Assembly (NCBI RefSeq): GCF_029227915.1
Contig: NC_079883.1
Coordinates: forward strand, 24,676,001 to 24,740,000
DNA from: Hydractinia symbiolongicarpus
Lineage: Eukaryota; Cnidaria; Hydrozoa; Anthoathecata; Hydractiniidae
Length of the DNA stretch: 64,000 nt
Reading direction: 5' to 3'
Shown here: positions 1 through 12,664 of the stretch, piece after piece
Numbering within the stretch: position 1 is the stretch's first letter
Layout: the number at the start of each line of letters is the position of its first letter
Made by a program: the position numbers and the translations under genes
Notes under the pieces: model-generated
Databases searched by the model: none
Told to the model about the DNA's origin: nothing
What the model saw: the letters and a program-made list of their open reading frames with translations, nothing else

Positions 1-2
1 AG

Positions 3-224
3 TCATTAACTGAACATCTATACTCCATTATCCAAGCAAATGAAATACGAAAAGCAAAAAAATTGGAGGAGTTAATGATGAAGTTAAGTGATCCCTCGAG
101 TCCTGTCTTAGAGAAAATGCCGGACACAGTCAACTCAACTTGTGTAAACTATTCAGCTTCTGTTAAAGTTGAGAATTCCAGAAATAATGTGGCTGATTCT
201 GCATCGTCTGGAGATTTACACTAA
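3..224 (+). CDS. 3' end of an unrecognised protein-coding gene
   Basis: An open frame runs from the window edge to a TAA at 222-224 and gives 73 residues. The first half is charged and helix-like (LTEHLYSIIQANEIRKAKK, then LEELMMKL). The tail is Ser/Asn/Val-rich and low-complexity and ends SSGDLH. The sequence starts with AG, so the exon may begin exactly at base 3, but this cannot be shown. I do not recognise the family. The real-gene call rests on the uninterrupted frame with balanced codon use in an otherwise stop-rich region, and on the AT-rich non-coding sequence that follows immediately. Confidence 0.5.
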   Translation, partial: SLTEHLYSIIQANEIRKAKKLEELMMKLSDPSSPVLEKMPDTVNSTCVNYSASVKVENSRNNVADSASSGDLH

Positions 225-3200
225 GTTTAAATTTAGTTATGTCGATTGGTAATTAATTTGGAAACATTGCACTATTAATTTTTGAATTTGTTTTATTATA
301 TATATACAATTCCTTAAAAATGCACTTATATGTAATATATTTATATTACATATTATATATTGTTTATATTATGTATCATACTTATCCCATTTGTGTTTAG
401 AATTTGTAACTTTACTTATAATGAATTAAACTAGAAAAATTAAAAAGTTTGGGTAATTTGAGTAAAAAAAAAAGAAAGAAACGAAAAAAGAAATTATCTG
501 TTAACAAGAGATAAACATGATTTTAATTTTTATTTTATGCATATATATTTATTTTCACAAGCCAAAAAATGGTATTTTTCAAGTATTATATATTTTTGTA
601 AAAAGTTTTTATGGGTTTCCATAATGAAGAAAATCACAAAACTGGAATGCAAAGTAGTTAAAAAAAGAGCAACTAAACCGTTTTGTAGGTTTTTGTTTTT
701 GCAGTAAATTTGGCAATACAATTGTTTACATCTTTTATAATGTTTATAATTTTCATTAAAATAACTTGCAATTATGCTTCATGAGCACTAAAAGTTACTG
801 GTCCAAATTTGGGAAGTAGGAAATATTTAAATTATGCTTATGTAAGATATTATAGACAAAAATTTATATATATTTTCCATTTGCTGCTATATTCCAGGTG
901 AATGGAACTGGTAACTTTTAAGGAAAAGTAAATAAAATTCATAATCATATAAGTTGAAAAACTACTTGTACTACTGAACATTCTTTAAATGTTGAAACAA
1001 GCCTAAGTTTGACATAATCCATTTTGTCAGCATTTTTGTGGCGAATTTTATGAGCAATGGATACAATCATTTAAAAGAGGACGGAAAGTAGTTTTTTAAG
1101 CACAGTTTGCCATGGAAGAGAATTGCCGAATTTCACCTAAAAATTGCTGACTTAGAATTATTGAAAATTTGAATAGTTCATAATTTTAATGATTTTTACC
1201 TAAATCAAAATATTGAATATTTAAATTATATTTGTCATGAAGTTGTAGTTTTGTAATTTTGATATCAATATCGGTGTAATTGCACGTAAATTGTGTTTTT
1301 GCATACAGCAGTCAATTTTCTCTCTTGTTGATTACCATCAGCTTAGGATGCTGTGAGGTCTTTGAGTATGATTGTTATAATCACGAAATTCCATAAGAGG
1401 TCTATTTTGATGGGTGAAAAAAATGATTAAAAGTCAAATAAATGTGCAATAAAGAAAAAACACTAACAGACAAAGCAAGTTGAACTCAGTTGATTAAATA
1501 AATGTCCTCTTGTTCAGCACAGTTTTTCTTAAAAAATGCTTTCTCTCTTTATTGTTATTTAGAAAAAAATTAATAGAAATAAATCTGATAACATTTTTCA
1601 CCATCACGTTTCAGGAACAAAATGTTGTAACTCTTTCTCACATTATGAATTCTGGCAAACAAACTTGATATATCCATCAACACCCTCTGTAAAATCAATA
1701 AATTTGACACCTTTTTCTCCATTACTTTTGCTGATGGGACTAGATATATCCTTTAACTCCCCTGTAAAATCAAGTCAGAGCAAAACGCGTATGAACATTT
1801 TTAATGACATTGACACTTTAGCATATTTTTATAACTTGCTTCAACTCTTATGGAATCTAGTGCTTGTATTAGAGTTCTTTCTTTCCCATTGAAATGCTCG
1901 ATTCTTTCAGATTTTTCTTTAAAAAACATGCTGATTGCACAATTACTCATAGTGTGTTTGTCTGGAGAAAAATATTTGTGATTTTGCTAAAAAGGACCTT
2001 ATATATCCTAGATTTCGTTAACCGGAAACTATAAAATTAATTACGTAGCATGCAGAATTTGCAGAAGGCTAGGGAATTCATTTAAATATTATATACATTT
2101 ATTTGCATAGTCCTTGTGGGCACAAAAGATAAGGCTTATGCTGCTATTGATATCACAAGAACAGTGGAATTTATAATTTAATTAGCCATATATAAGTTTA
2201 TCACATTCACCCAAATTACCTGCTGTTACTAAGACTGGATGATTCTTCATGAGTTTTTTTTTAACTCTTGGAAAGAAAACACTAATATGAAATTTTCAAA
2301 TTTTGTTTTCTAATTGTCCATAAAAAGTGACGTATCCAGAGGTTTTTTGGCACTACCGTTTTCTTATACCCAACTTTCGCTTAGGTTCATATCTCTGTGT
2401 CGCACAACTATGGTTGGTGAGGAAGGGGAAATTTTGGGTTTTAAGGTCCCCAGATTGCCGGAAAATGAGGCACTCAAAACAGCAAAATTTTGTACAGTTA
2501 TTACTTGCATTTTATTACATAGTTTTATATTTTTTGTTTTTAGAATGCAATTAATAAAAAATTTTGTCAATTTCATAATAGAACAATCATGGAACAATTA
2601 TCGTTTGAAATGTATTCCAATGGGAATGTTGTAATTCAAATTGTTTTTTAAAAACAGATGTTCATTGAAAAAGGTTTTTATCAATCGTGAAACAAATGTT
2701 ATGTTATACACGTGTTTGAACACTGAAAACATACAAATATCGACTACTAAAATTGTGATTACTAACCTTGTCCCCAGGGCTGTATTGATTTCGACGGGAA
2801 ACCGTTCGCTAGCTTGCGATCACAGATGTAGCGTTGGGTCTATAACATAAGCTATTGTTCACTCAAGTTATTTTGAAATGGCCGAGTGAGTAAAGATGGC
2901 TTGTGAATTCAAAACATTCAAATGTTACAAATCACATGTACGTCAAATCCAAGCAGTTTAATCGTTTTAAAGGATCGCAAATTTGCTGAAGAAAAACATA
3001 CAACTTAGAGCTTATATTTATATACTTAATTTACTATTTTTTTTTTCTTTGCATTTTTTATTTGTTTGGGATAAGAATTTGGGATTCTATACTGGTAAAC
3101 CGGTAGCAAATCCTCTCTGAATACATCAGTGATAAAGTGCACAGCATTTCAAAGCTCCAAAGCTTTTATTAAGACAAAAAGTCAACTTTTCTTTGCCTAA

Positions 3201-3341
3201 AGGTAGATGAAATATCTTAACCTGGTATTTAATATATATATTGTTACATATTAACATTTTAAACTTCCTGTTTTTTATAGAAGTTTTAATTGACATTTAA
3301 AATATTGTCTTTTTTTAGCGTTTTTAGACCTATGTATAATT
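225..3341. other. Intergenic, AT-rich, nothing coding seen
   Basis: About 3.1 kb between the first gene and MED6. Short open frames here (for example 1665-1892 and 2314-2634) show no domain, no splice context and Phe/Leu-rich composition, so I treat them as chance. The only recognisable item is a lone end of the foldback family at 2763-2781 (CCTTGTCCCCAGGGC). The MED6 promoter must lie near the right edge, but I see no clear core element. Confidence 0.6.
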
Positions 3342-6300
3342 ATGGCAGCAAATTCCAGTGACAATAAATTTTCAATATCCTGGCACGACAGCGCTTGGAT
3401 ACCAATTTTAAATGCAGACAATGTGTTGGATTATTTTTGTCAACGAAGCAATACATTCTATGATAAAACATGCAACAACGAACATGTGAAAATGCAACGG
3501 CTTGACCCTGGACAGTTACAGTAAGTTTTCTCAAAATGTCAATCAGTTTTTTTTATGCAGATATTCTTTTTTTGAGCACAAGTTGCTTAAATTATATTAA
3601 GTATAATGCATTCAAAATCGATCAAAATAGAAGGTACAAGTCAAGGAAATTGATATTCAGATAGTTAAATATAAGTAAAGTAGTTCTTTTTCCGTTTTTG
3701 AATGCAAAATAATATAGTACATCTATTATTTCTTATTTGTATGCACATAAGGATATTTCAGATCAAATGAGGAAGTTTTATGCTAATTGGCTGTTTTTAG
3801 CCAGTAAAATAACGAGTTGACATGAAAATATCAATGCAGTTATTAGTGCCTCTGATTTTCGAAAACGGAATATTACATTCCTATGTTAATTTTTTATAAT
3901 TTTTTTTTGCTAGATAATGTCAATGTAAAGATTTTTTTCGTATTGTGATTGCTGTTGGCTTGACCTGTAAAGGCAACAATATTTTTCCATATTTTTTGTT
4001 GTTTTTCAATTACTTAGATACATGACTGGTGTTGAATATGAACTCATTCATGCACAAGATCCGATTCTATATGTCATCAAAAAGCAGATGAGACATTCAC
4101 CAAATCAAGGTAAATTTGTTTGGTTATGGGACATCAAAACTTTTTGATGATGAATGTATAATTTGAATCTATTATTTAAGAACTTCATTATAACTTATTT
4201 TTCTTTTTAAAATAGTACCCAAACCTAATTTTTGTATTTTTAATGTATTCTATCAACCCAACAACGTTTAAACTTTATGATGGACAAGAAAAACATTTCT
4301 TTAGTAACTCCTCTGGCATTTTACTACGTCCTTGCTGGTGTTGTATACCAAGCCCCAGATGTTGGCTCTTTAATAAATTCGCGACTAGTATGTTTTTTGT
4401 TGATATTTTTTGTTTTTGATTAATGCTTTTTGTGTAGCATAAGTCAAACACATTTGCTGGTTTCTTAAAAGGATATGTTTGGCATAAAAAGTTCAAGATA
4501 TAAAAAGGTTACTGAAATGTGTAAGGGATTGAGCTCATTCTTAATAGGAAGGGTTTTTCTTAGTTTATCTCAGTATTACTGTATTGTCGATGATACGCAA
4601 CAGTTGTGTGTAAAAAAATATTGAAATAATTGTTGAGTTTTAAACATCAATGATTTATGGCCTTCACAATGTTCATAGTTCAGATTTGAACTTCAGATCA
4701 TCAGTGCTGAGCTATTCAATTGGGTTTAAAACCTCACACTGGTATAATTCTTGCTGATGTCACCATGGCCTATGTTCTTGATTTCTTTCGTAGCTGAAAG
4801 GTTTTGAAATTTGACAAGCAGTGTATTTAGCCATTTCGAAAGATGGTCAAAAAGCTCTGTTTTAAAAAGAATTATCAATTATTATTATTGTTATTGTTAT
4901 TATTGAAAATATTTACCCAGAATAGCCTCTTCGGTTCCTATTGGTACTGCTATCAACGAGGGTCCTGTGAAGGGGTCCTAGTACATTTAAAACTCCCATT
5001 AACATAATTGTAAACCAACTACTTTAAAAGCATTAAAACATAATTTTTTGTTTCTATTGTTTATGTGACCCTCTCATTGTGTTTTTAGTTATCAACAGTT
5101 TGCAAACTCCAGTCTGCATTTGCAGAAGGTTGGTAATCAATTTAAATATTACAATTATTTACATTATAATGCTTATTCTCTAGGTTAGGATTTAAAAAAG
5201 CCTTTTTTTATAAACCCTCATAGATTTGATATAAAAGAGTGCTGGTAACACAAAGATAAAGCAGGAGATTTCACGATTTATTTGCATATTTTTTTATTAA
5301 TTTTTATTAATGATATTTTTTTAGCCCAGTCATACTCGAGATACAGCCCATCAAAAGGATATTGGTGGCAGTTTAAAGGTACATATTAATTGGATAGGCG
5401 CATTTATAGTTAAATTTGCATATAATTATATTATATTGTAACTGCTTTAACATTACTCAAAATTAGCACCACCGACGCTTCTTTAACATAATTTTCAAAA
5501 CTGTACAATTGACCAGCAACTTCTACTTACTAGTGGCCGAAACCAGGTAGTAGTTTGTTAGTCAACAATACTAAGCGCTAATCTTGGTGTACTGTGAAAA
5601 TATTGAATAATTTTAAATTCAAATTTTAAGTTTTAAATTCACCAATTGATATAGTTAAAATGAGTCACTTATTACATGTCTCTATATTTTTTAGATGCAC
5701 CAGCAGACGCTTTAAAAAAAGAAAAAAAGGCTAATAAAGCTCTTGAAGCCAGTTCAGTGTTTCAACGTCAACGTGTGGATCTACTTCTCGCTGGTTTTGC
5801 GCAAAAATTCCCGCCAAAAACTGTCCAGGTAAGATGGTGGATGTTGGGGCCATTGTTAGTTCACTTTGTTTACTGCATGCATTGTAGCCATGACTTAATG
5901 CTACGCTGATTAAAACCATGAAAGAAGATCATAAGAAACATTTTTGTGCTTGTGATTTTAAGGATTTGAACCTCAAGATATCCCAACTGTCATTATTTTT
6001 TTATGTAACTATAGTTTATAAACCTTTAGTCTAAATTTTATTATGGACAAAAAGGAAGGTGCAAGTAATGTTAGAAATAGGGAATGGTGTACCGTTAAAC
6101 GTGTTACTCGTCTTTTGATCAGTCCCTTTTTCTCTCAACTTATACAAGAATATGGTTCATAAGAATGTGAGGCTAGGATTTACAATCCACATCAAATGTG
6201 TCGCTTTCTTAAATAATTATGTTAATGCATGTGTCTAGATCTTCTAACAAGCTTTCATTTACTTCATACTCGTATCCCAAACACGATAAAAATGTACTAA

Positions 6301-7343
6301 GCATAATCTGAGCCTAAAATTTGATGAAATGTAGGAATATTTTTACCTGCTCTAATTTTCTGTCTTTCTTTTCTGTCCCCTATTTCTTTCAGACTTGTTA
6401 CGCAGGAGTCAGTAAATTCCATCTGATTTTTTGTTGGTGGTTATTATTTACTGAGGCGCTAATTCTTTTTTGTTTCATTTATTCTAGCCAAGACAAGCGA
6501 CTGGAGGTGGTAAGGAGTTAATCCTTATTTTTTCTACAATAATTTTTTTAGTGGAGACACATAAATCCACCCCGTGAACAACCACTCCTTAAATACTCTT
6601 CCTTTAAATAAATACTCTCCCTTCCTCTTTCCCTTAAAAAAATCTTCACCCCTTAAATATTACCCTTTTAAATACCCCTACTCCCTTTCAATACCCTTCA
6701 CCCCTAAGTACTGTTTTCCCCCATTAAGTACTCCTTGCCCCTTAAACATACTACCCTTTTGAATACTCTCCTCTCCTTTCACATCCTTTTACGAATTGAG
6801 AGCAAGTGCGCCAATGATAGATGAAGGTGCATACTAAGTTGATGGATTAATAAATGATCATCCGGAATTTCTTTTGTTGAAAAAACGCACATGCAATATG
6901 TTAAACACGAAAATACATAAGCTAATTTAACATTTGCGTTTCGGTATGCGGATCTGTCCAGTAAAATAATTGCATTCATGATTTACCTTTGAGGTTTTTT
7001 TGTGAATTTTTTCATTAATCGAAAAATACTTTGTTTGATGATACTTTTTTTTCTTCTTTTGCACCTTCCCTATTTGAACCTAGTAATGCTTTTTGGACGT
7101 TTCCTATTGAAAACAAGCCTAGTAAAAAAATATTTATTTTTTTTTGCCATAGAAGCAGATGGAATTACAAACGGAGAAAATGGCGGCGCTGGTAAAATGC
7201 AGGTAGACGAAACTTCACTGAAGAATAGCATGAAAGTCGAGTCGCCAGAGCAGGTACCAATAGCTCAAATGATTGCGGCTTCAGCAGAAAGCAACGCTAC
7301 AAATAAACCATTTGCACCCGTTGCGAAAAAGAAAAAGGAATAG
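3342..7343 (+). CDS. MED6: Mediator complex subunit 6 (MED6), 8 exons
   Basis: Head-module subunit of Mediator, the nuclear co-activator bridging activators and RNA polymerase II. Exons: 3342-3520, 4018-4109, 4305-4387, 5089-5128, 5325-5378, 5695-5828, 6488-6509, 7153-7343. All introns are GT-AG and the phases join without a break to give 264 aa (human about 246). Conserved MED6 landmarks appear in order: [13 protein letters not shown] near residue 11, [17 protein letters not shown] near 29, [16 protein letters not shown] near 103, [16 protein letters not shown] near 134, and [11 protein letters not shown] near 169. The C-terminus is lysine-rich (VAKKKKE). The 40-nt and 22-nt exons are easily missed by gene finders. 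Exon 7 ends at GGTG before gtaagg. The ATG at 3342 directly precedes the conserved start of the domain. Confidence 0.95.
4873..4999 (-). repeat. Truncated copy of tRNA-derived SINE (family 1), in MED6 intron 3
   Basis: It starts with an (ATT/GTT)n tract and continues TTTACCCAGAATAGCCTC and ATCAACGAGGGTC. It closely matches the 3' two-fifths of the full SINE at 13612-13938 in the same orientation. The tRNA-like head is missing, the usual pattern of 5' truncation during target-primed insertion. Confidence 0.75.
6575..6782 (+). repeat. Degenerate pyrimidine-rich tandem array in MED6 intron 7
   Basis: A run of variants on a roughly 20-bp unit of the type CCCCTTAAATACTC. It occurs about ten times with many substitutions and almost no G on this strand. 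It lies 70 bp after the 22-nt exon 7. It looks like an old expanded minisatellite; an open frame across it is a consequence of the low-complexity composition. Confidence 0.6.
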
Positions 7344-7357
7344 CGTTTGCTGATGTT

Positions 7358-7456
7358 AAAAGCGTGGGAGGGTGTTCTCTAATGCTTTGGCAGGTGTTTT
7401 CAAATGCGCTGGAGGGTGTTCTGGAATGCGTTAGAGAGTATTCTTGAATCCGTTAA
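7358..7456 (+). repeat. Short tandem repeat just after the MED6 stop
   Basis: Three to four decayed copies of a unit near 29 bp of the form GCGCTGGAGGGTGTTCTGGAAT start 15 bp after the stop codon. They probably lie in the 3' untranslated region. Confidence 0.6.
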
Positions 7457-7930
7457 AAATTCTTCGCCAATGTTGAAAGATATTTTAGAGAAGCTGTTGG
7501 AATGTTTTCGTTTTCCAGAACAGTTTTGAAATACCTGCTTAATGGTGAAAGCAGGCTTGTGTGTTGGTTCAATCTCTTCGAATTGAACCCTTTTAAGAAT
7601 TTGAATTGAAATGAGACAACAACCTCATAAGAAAACTTATAACCTTCCTTAAGAAGAAATCTGGTATACAAAACACCATGAAGAAAACGGTCGTGTTTAT
7701 GTTAAATAGCTATTGATGTCTTAAAATAATTTAATGTATATCTCTGCACCGCTGTAATTAATATTTTAACAATGAAGTTTTGACACTCATTGGCTTAAAA
7801 TACGTGCCTACGTATGTGGAGAGTGGAGTTGACTACGTGGTTGGATTGCAAACGTTAAACGCATTCATTCTCTCATAAAATTATTTATACTATGTATGGT
7901 ACTTGTGACCAGGTAATTATGTAATAGTAA

Positions 7931-8092
7931 AGCCGTAAACACGAAAATGTTGTCTTGGTAACTAGGGTTGTCTTTTTAAAATCAGCCGTAAACACGAAAA
8001 TGTTGTCTTGGCAACTAGCCTTGTCTTTTTAAAATTAGCCGTAAACACGAAAATGTTGTTTTGCCAACTAGCCTTGTATTTTTTTTAAATTT
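7931..8092 (+). repeat. Three-copy tandem repeat, about 53 bp unit
   Basis: Copies start at 7931, 7984 and 8038, each beginning AGCCGTAAACACGAAAATGT and ending in a T-rich tract with AAATT/AAATC. Copies differ by only a few bases, so the array is fairly young. It lies between the convergent 3' ends of MED6 and the K2P gene. Confidence 0.85.
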
Positions 8093-8252
8093 GCCACACT
8101 TTAACATGCCAGATGCGAAGCATATTCAATTTTTAAACTGAACTGGCGTTTATTCTGAATTGCATGCCAAATATCGATAATTTTGTTTGGCACCAAAATT
8201 GTGCATTTCTGGATAGGTGCGTTGTGTGCTCAGTTTTTCTCGTGTAGTGTTC

Positions 8253-10126
8253 TTACAAAGCTAGTTCTACAGTCTGCACGCCAACTTCTACAAAAAATTT
8301 TTCTTCGTGAACTGTTGTTACAACGTATTCTTCGTCCGTGTTTTCTTCCACTGCAATGTTTAATTGCAGCTCTGAATTTCCTTGAAGTAAGTCAGTTTCC
8401 ATAATGCGTTCAAACACTGATTTTTTTACATTTCTCGCGCGCTTATTTTCAACATGATCTCTTTCGTCGTTGCAGATGTCTGCCGGATACTCAGTGTTAG
8501 GTTCATCTACATCACCATTGTATAAAACGTCTGAGGGGGAGTTAACATCGGTTTTTTCTGTCAAATCCTTTTCATTTTTTGCCGTCACTTTGTTGCTACG
8601 GAAAGGTTTTGTTGTCACAATGCTGAGAATTTTTTTACTATTGTTTGAAACGACATTTCCCGCCGTGTTCAATGTCGAGTCAGCAATTATTTTTAAAACG
8701 GAACCGATTAAATTTAAGATGATTGATAAAGCAGCCAGCCCCATGAGCAAGTACAGCATCACAGTTAACTAACAACAAAAAAACACAAAATAACTTCATC
8801 AGTGTCAAGTTAGTCATTATTTAATTCTGTTCCTCAATTGTCAAGTTTATAACCCAGTAACTGGATAAAAAAGGCTAAGTATTAAGGTCGAGCATTCGCC
8901 ATACATACAATTAAAGTATTTGTGTTTTTATCGCCGTCCCGTTGTTAAAAAAGGCACATGATGCCCTAGGGCCGAGGTTGATTATCAACGCAAAAACAGA
9001 ACCTACCTGTATAGTAACCGCCTTTGCATTCGATCCAAAACTTTTCATATATGTGCGTGATGTCCCAGGCACAACATCACCCAAACCAATGGTAGAAATG
9101 CTGATAAAGCAAAAATACACGGCTGTCATAAAATCCCATTTTTCGATTTTAGTCATAATGGCAGCTGGAATGAGCCAGAAACAACAAACGAAAATGAACA
9201 CGATTATGCCTAACTGTGTAAAGCGAACATATATCTTGACTTTCTCCTCTTTTACTAGTTTTCCAATGACGGCAATGATATATGAGGCGAGGAATGCATC
9301 GCATTTTTCAATCAGTTTGAGTAACGCACCCCCTATTCTCGCGAGAACAAAACCAGTGATTGGAATACCAACAATGGCGTAGAGAATGGTAAATACCTTT
9401 CCATTCGCGGTAACTGGTACCAAGTTGCCATAACCTGTAAGATTTAAGCACGATTAAGGACTATCTTGCAATATTTTTAGTTAATATATGGTTTCAAATA
9501 CCTCCTCTTTGCTACATAAGTTATGATGGCTATTTCAACCCAACTTCAAATGGCGAGAAAGAATTTGGCGCTACCTTTTTTTGCTAAACGGTGATCTTTA
9601 GAGTAAGTTATTTTTGTGTTTATTTAGAGATACCTTTTTAATTATTATCTTTTCAAAAAATTCCTCAGAAAAGCTAGGTTGTTACCAACGCCGGTCTCAG
9701 TCCGATTTGTGTGCCGGCTATTAACAGGAAAAAAGAAGCAATGGGAACGAGGTTAGGAGAGTTCTTACCTATTGTAGTAACGATTGTACTACAAAAAAAC
9801 ACAGCAACTGCAATATTCCATGACGGATCTACATCCTCGCTTATATTCTCTATTTTTATAGCATCGGCATCTGAAGCATGTATAACAGCACTAATAATTT
9901 CCTTCGTTGCCGTACTATTAGCTGTTAAATTATGTTTACTCAAAACTTCAAGCAGTTTTTTGCGAATTTCAGATTTGAGTTGTGAATCGTTATCCCTTTC
10001 AATATATAGCATACATATACCACCGAGCAATAAGTAAATAAAATAAAATATTATCCAGCCGAATATCCCGCAGACATACTTAACACTGCTGCGATCAGGT
10101 AAGCGCTTGCGTATTCCTTCTCTCAT
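8253..10126 (-). CDS. Two-pore-domain (K2P) potassium channel, 3 exons
   Basis: Plasma-membrane background (leak) K+ channel. Exons in gene order: 10126-9769, 9434-9007, 8768-8253, joined in frame to 433 aa. M1 lies near residues 18-40. It is followed by a long extracellular cap loop with NLT, NST and NIS sequons. Pore 1 gives the filter TTIGYG at 117-122, split by intron 1. M2 and M3 follow, and then pore 2 with STIGLGD. M4 starts in exon 3 (LLMGLAALSIILNLIG). The cytosolic tail is acidic and polar, about 145 residues, and ends VQTVELAL. The N-terminus before M1 is short, which supports the ATG at 10126. An AATAAA on this strand at 8149-8154 lies about 100 nt past the stop. I cannot assign a TREK/TASK/TWIK subtype. 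Both introns contain foldback elements. Confidence 0.9.
8941..8980 (+). repeat. Foldback-family right end in K2P intron 2
   Basis: GCCCTAGGGCCGAGGTTG at 8963-8980 matches the right end of the CAACCTCGT foldback family. No convincing left partner is visible, so this is a fragment or one-ended relic. Confidence 0.5.
9686..9759 (+). mobile_element. Foldback MITE abutting the K2P intron 1 splice donor
   Basis: The left end CAACGCCGG and the right end ATGGGAACGAGGTTAG are diverged termini of the CCTCGT foldback family. Left flank GGTTGTTAC (9677-9685) and right flank AGTTCTTAC (9760-9768) agree at 7 of 9 positions, as a decayed 9-bp target duplication would. The right flank contains the complement of the 5' splice site of K2P intron 1. 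The ends are diverged, so the boundaries are tentative. Confidence 0.45.
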
Positions 10127-11082
10127 GTCCCTCTCACTTATTTTATTTCAAGACAAGTGTTTTGTGTTTTTGCCTTCTTTAAATGAAGTGTTTTTTCTTG
10201 TCGTTAGAGAAATCATTTAAAATTTTAGCGGTCATGATAAATCTGAATGGGAATTCATCCACACCATTTTCTATAGGCATATCAATATTCATAACTATTT
10301 AATATCTACAACTATATAATTATCAGATATTATTATTCACTGTCAGTGTGTATTAGGTAGACAAGTTATTCTTCTCCCCCACCCCCGCCCCATTAACAAG
10401 ACTTGGAGATTAAGTAGCAAGAATATTAACTTAAAGGTCATTTCTTATTTACATGTTTTATATTTTTACTTGTCCACGATTAATTTTTATTGTTACAAAC
10501 CATTAATGAAATGAATATCCTGATTTATAAATTTTATAAAATTTGTAAATTAAATTCTGGTTCTGATAACTCTCGGTTTCACGTGTCGTTTCACAGGTTT
10601 CAGTCAAAAGTTCTCTGTATTATTGCCACCCTTCGCTCGGACACGCTTGTGTGACCGCGCAGCAAAACATAAAATTACAATATTACAAACTACATGTCTG
10701 ACATTATATCTAAAAATAGGTAATTTTAAAAAAGTTTCGTCTATAATGCGAAGTTTTTAGTCAAACTCCTGTAGATAATTATTGGACATACCAATAAATT
10801 GATAATTTAATTTTTTTTTTCTGAACAGCTCTGCGTAGCAAAGCAGAGCAACATTTTGGGTAGTTATGCTTTTTCCTCTATTTCAAAACTTTTATCCAGT
10901 GTGAATTTAGCTTAAAGGCTCAATCAAGTCACTGTCCCTCCGACATATACCGGGAAGTTTATTTATATTTCATAGTAAAGACAAACGGAATTGTTAAAAC
11001 TATTGTTCAAGTTTTAACAAAAGAGAAATTGAGAAAAACACTCCACAATTATTGTTTGTTATGTACCAGAATAGTTTTAGTT
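10127..11082. other. Intergenic upstream of K2P, nothing coding seen
   Basis: AT-rich. It should contain the K2P promoter, since that gene reads leftward from 10126. A short hairpin GCTCTGC...GCAGAGC lies near 10829-10851. No recognisable core promoter or coding region. Confidence 0.5.
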
Positions 11083-11091
11083 GTAGTCAAA

Positions 11092-11196
11092 CAACCTCAA
11101 TCCCGGTGCCTGTTTTCCCCTTGTTGTTGCGTAAAAACGAGATCTGATTCTGTGCGGAGATGCACTGATGAGGGAAAAAGCGCTGGGAACGAGGTG
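11092..11196. mobile_element. MULE-type foldback MITE, 8/9-bp target duplication
   Basis: Left end CAACCTCAATCCCGGTGCC and right end GCGCTGGGAACGAGGTG form inverted termini, with a short unrelated middle. Flanks GTAGTCAAA (11083-11091) and GTAGTCAAG (11197-11205) match at 8 of 9 bases and lie immediately outside the termini. No coding capacity. Confidence 0.75.
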
Positions 11197-11197
11197 G

Positions 11198-12664
11198 TAG
11201 TCAAGCAAAACTTCTTTCCGTGAACTATAAAACTTTAATGGCGGCGTATCAAGTTTTAAACAACAGCAACAAATGGAATTCTTCGCATTTTTAAGCTATT
11301 CACCTCTAACCCATTTTACACAGTAGTCTTTGTTTGAGGACGAAATATATAAATACAAATTAGGAAGGGTCACACTTACTAAAACACTTTATGTTAAAAC
11401 ATTTACCGTTAAAGCAGAGACAAAGAGAAAACTCTGTGCGGAGCTACAGGACTGTTGAAAAATTGTTTGTTGTTTTGTTTGGTTAACCAATTTCGTTCCC
11501 AGAGATTCTTTCTATCTTTCTGATAGCTAGCAGCTGTGTATATCAGAAAGCGACAAAAAACAGCCCTGAAAACGAGATTGTATAAACGTCCAACAGTCAC
11601 AAATTCTTTCCTGTGTCTTAAAACGGAGATTTTTGTATTATTTGAGATATAATATCACCCACGTCAATCCAAGTAAGTGGTGCACTTTGAGAACGTGCAC
11701 AGACACATGTGTTTTTCATAAACATAGTCTATAAAAACATCGAGGTTGAGATTTGAAAATTAAGAACATGTTATTCAGTCTAAATTCCTTTGTAGATAAA
11801 ACAAAATTTTGCGAGGTTTTTCTCTCCTTTAAACCATATATCATGTCTGAAACTTCGAATAATACGAAGAAGGAACATAAAGGGGACGGCGCGAAGAAGA
11901 AGCGATATCAAAAAAGCGAAAAGAGGTCCTAGAATTTGTGAAACAAAATAATTAAACACTTAATGGAAAATAGAACAAAAGCAGCCTCAAACCCAGGTCT
12001 TTTTTTCTTCTTTTTTACGGCAAAAGGACGAGGTTGAAAACAAAAGTTTTGGTAACAAATATGTATATGTGTAATCAGTAAGATGGCCACCCGCCTAGTT
12101 TTGTTGTTGTTGTTTGTGCTTGTAACAATGTAGCTCTGTTGTTGAGATTTTAGGTGATACAATCGCAACTTACTAACAATAAACAATTTAAACAAAGAAA
12201 TTCTCATCTTACCAATGACGTCACAAAACCACGCGGAGTTTCATACATTGAAATATTATGAAAGTAAACTTTGATCGTAAGGTATTTTTGCTTATTTTGT
12301 AAAATGGTTATAGATCCCCGACCCTGTTCTTACGGTTATTTTGTTATTGCATCAAGGTAAGAAGACGCGCATTATACAAAACCTCCGAAGAAGTTTTGAT
12401 AATGGTTTGTCATCTTAAATTGGTCCACAAGCGCTACTCTTATTCTTGAAATTTGAGCCTACGCTTTTTAAATAAGTACAACAACTTTCTTTATAGAGAC
12501 ATCTGCCTATGTTGTTTTTTGAGAGGGTTAGGGTCGCGGGACAGCAAAATATTTGTAATTGGAGATAAAATAAATAAAAATAAACTTTTCAAGGGATTTT
12601 TGGTGCATAGTGAACAACACTCATAAAAGATTCAGAGCTTATTTTATCTTATGCATTTTTTAAA
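11198..12664. other. Intergenic with one more foldback copy
   Basis: Contains a second foldback element at 11488-11580 (CAATTTCGTTCCC ... GAAAACGAGATTG, inner arms TTTCTGATA/TATCAGAAA) without a clear target duplication. A 29-codon Lys-rich open frame at 11843-11932 ends in sequence resembling a foldback terminus, so I do not call it a gene. Nothing else recognisable before the ML-domain gene. Confidence 0.55.

Noticed and set aside
6574-6762. 62-codon Pro/Ser/Leu-rich frame in MED6 intron 7
   Set aside because: It reads through a degenerate pyrimidine minisatellite; composition explains the open frame.
9674-9768. Extending K2P exon 1 through the frame beyond TTIG
   Set aside because: The continuation loses the YG of the potassium filter, whereas splicing at 9769 to 9434 restores TTIGYGN exactly.
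11843-11932. 29-codon Lys-rich open frame starting MSETSNNTKKEHKGDGAKKK
   Set aside because: Its end coincides with a foldback-terminus-like sequence and there is no splice partner or domain.
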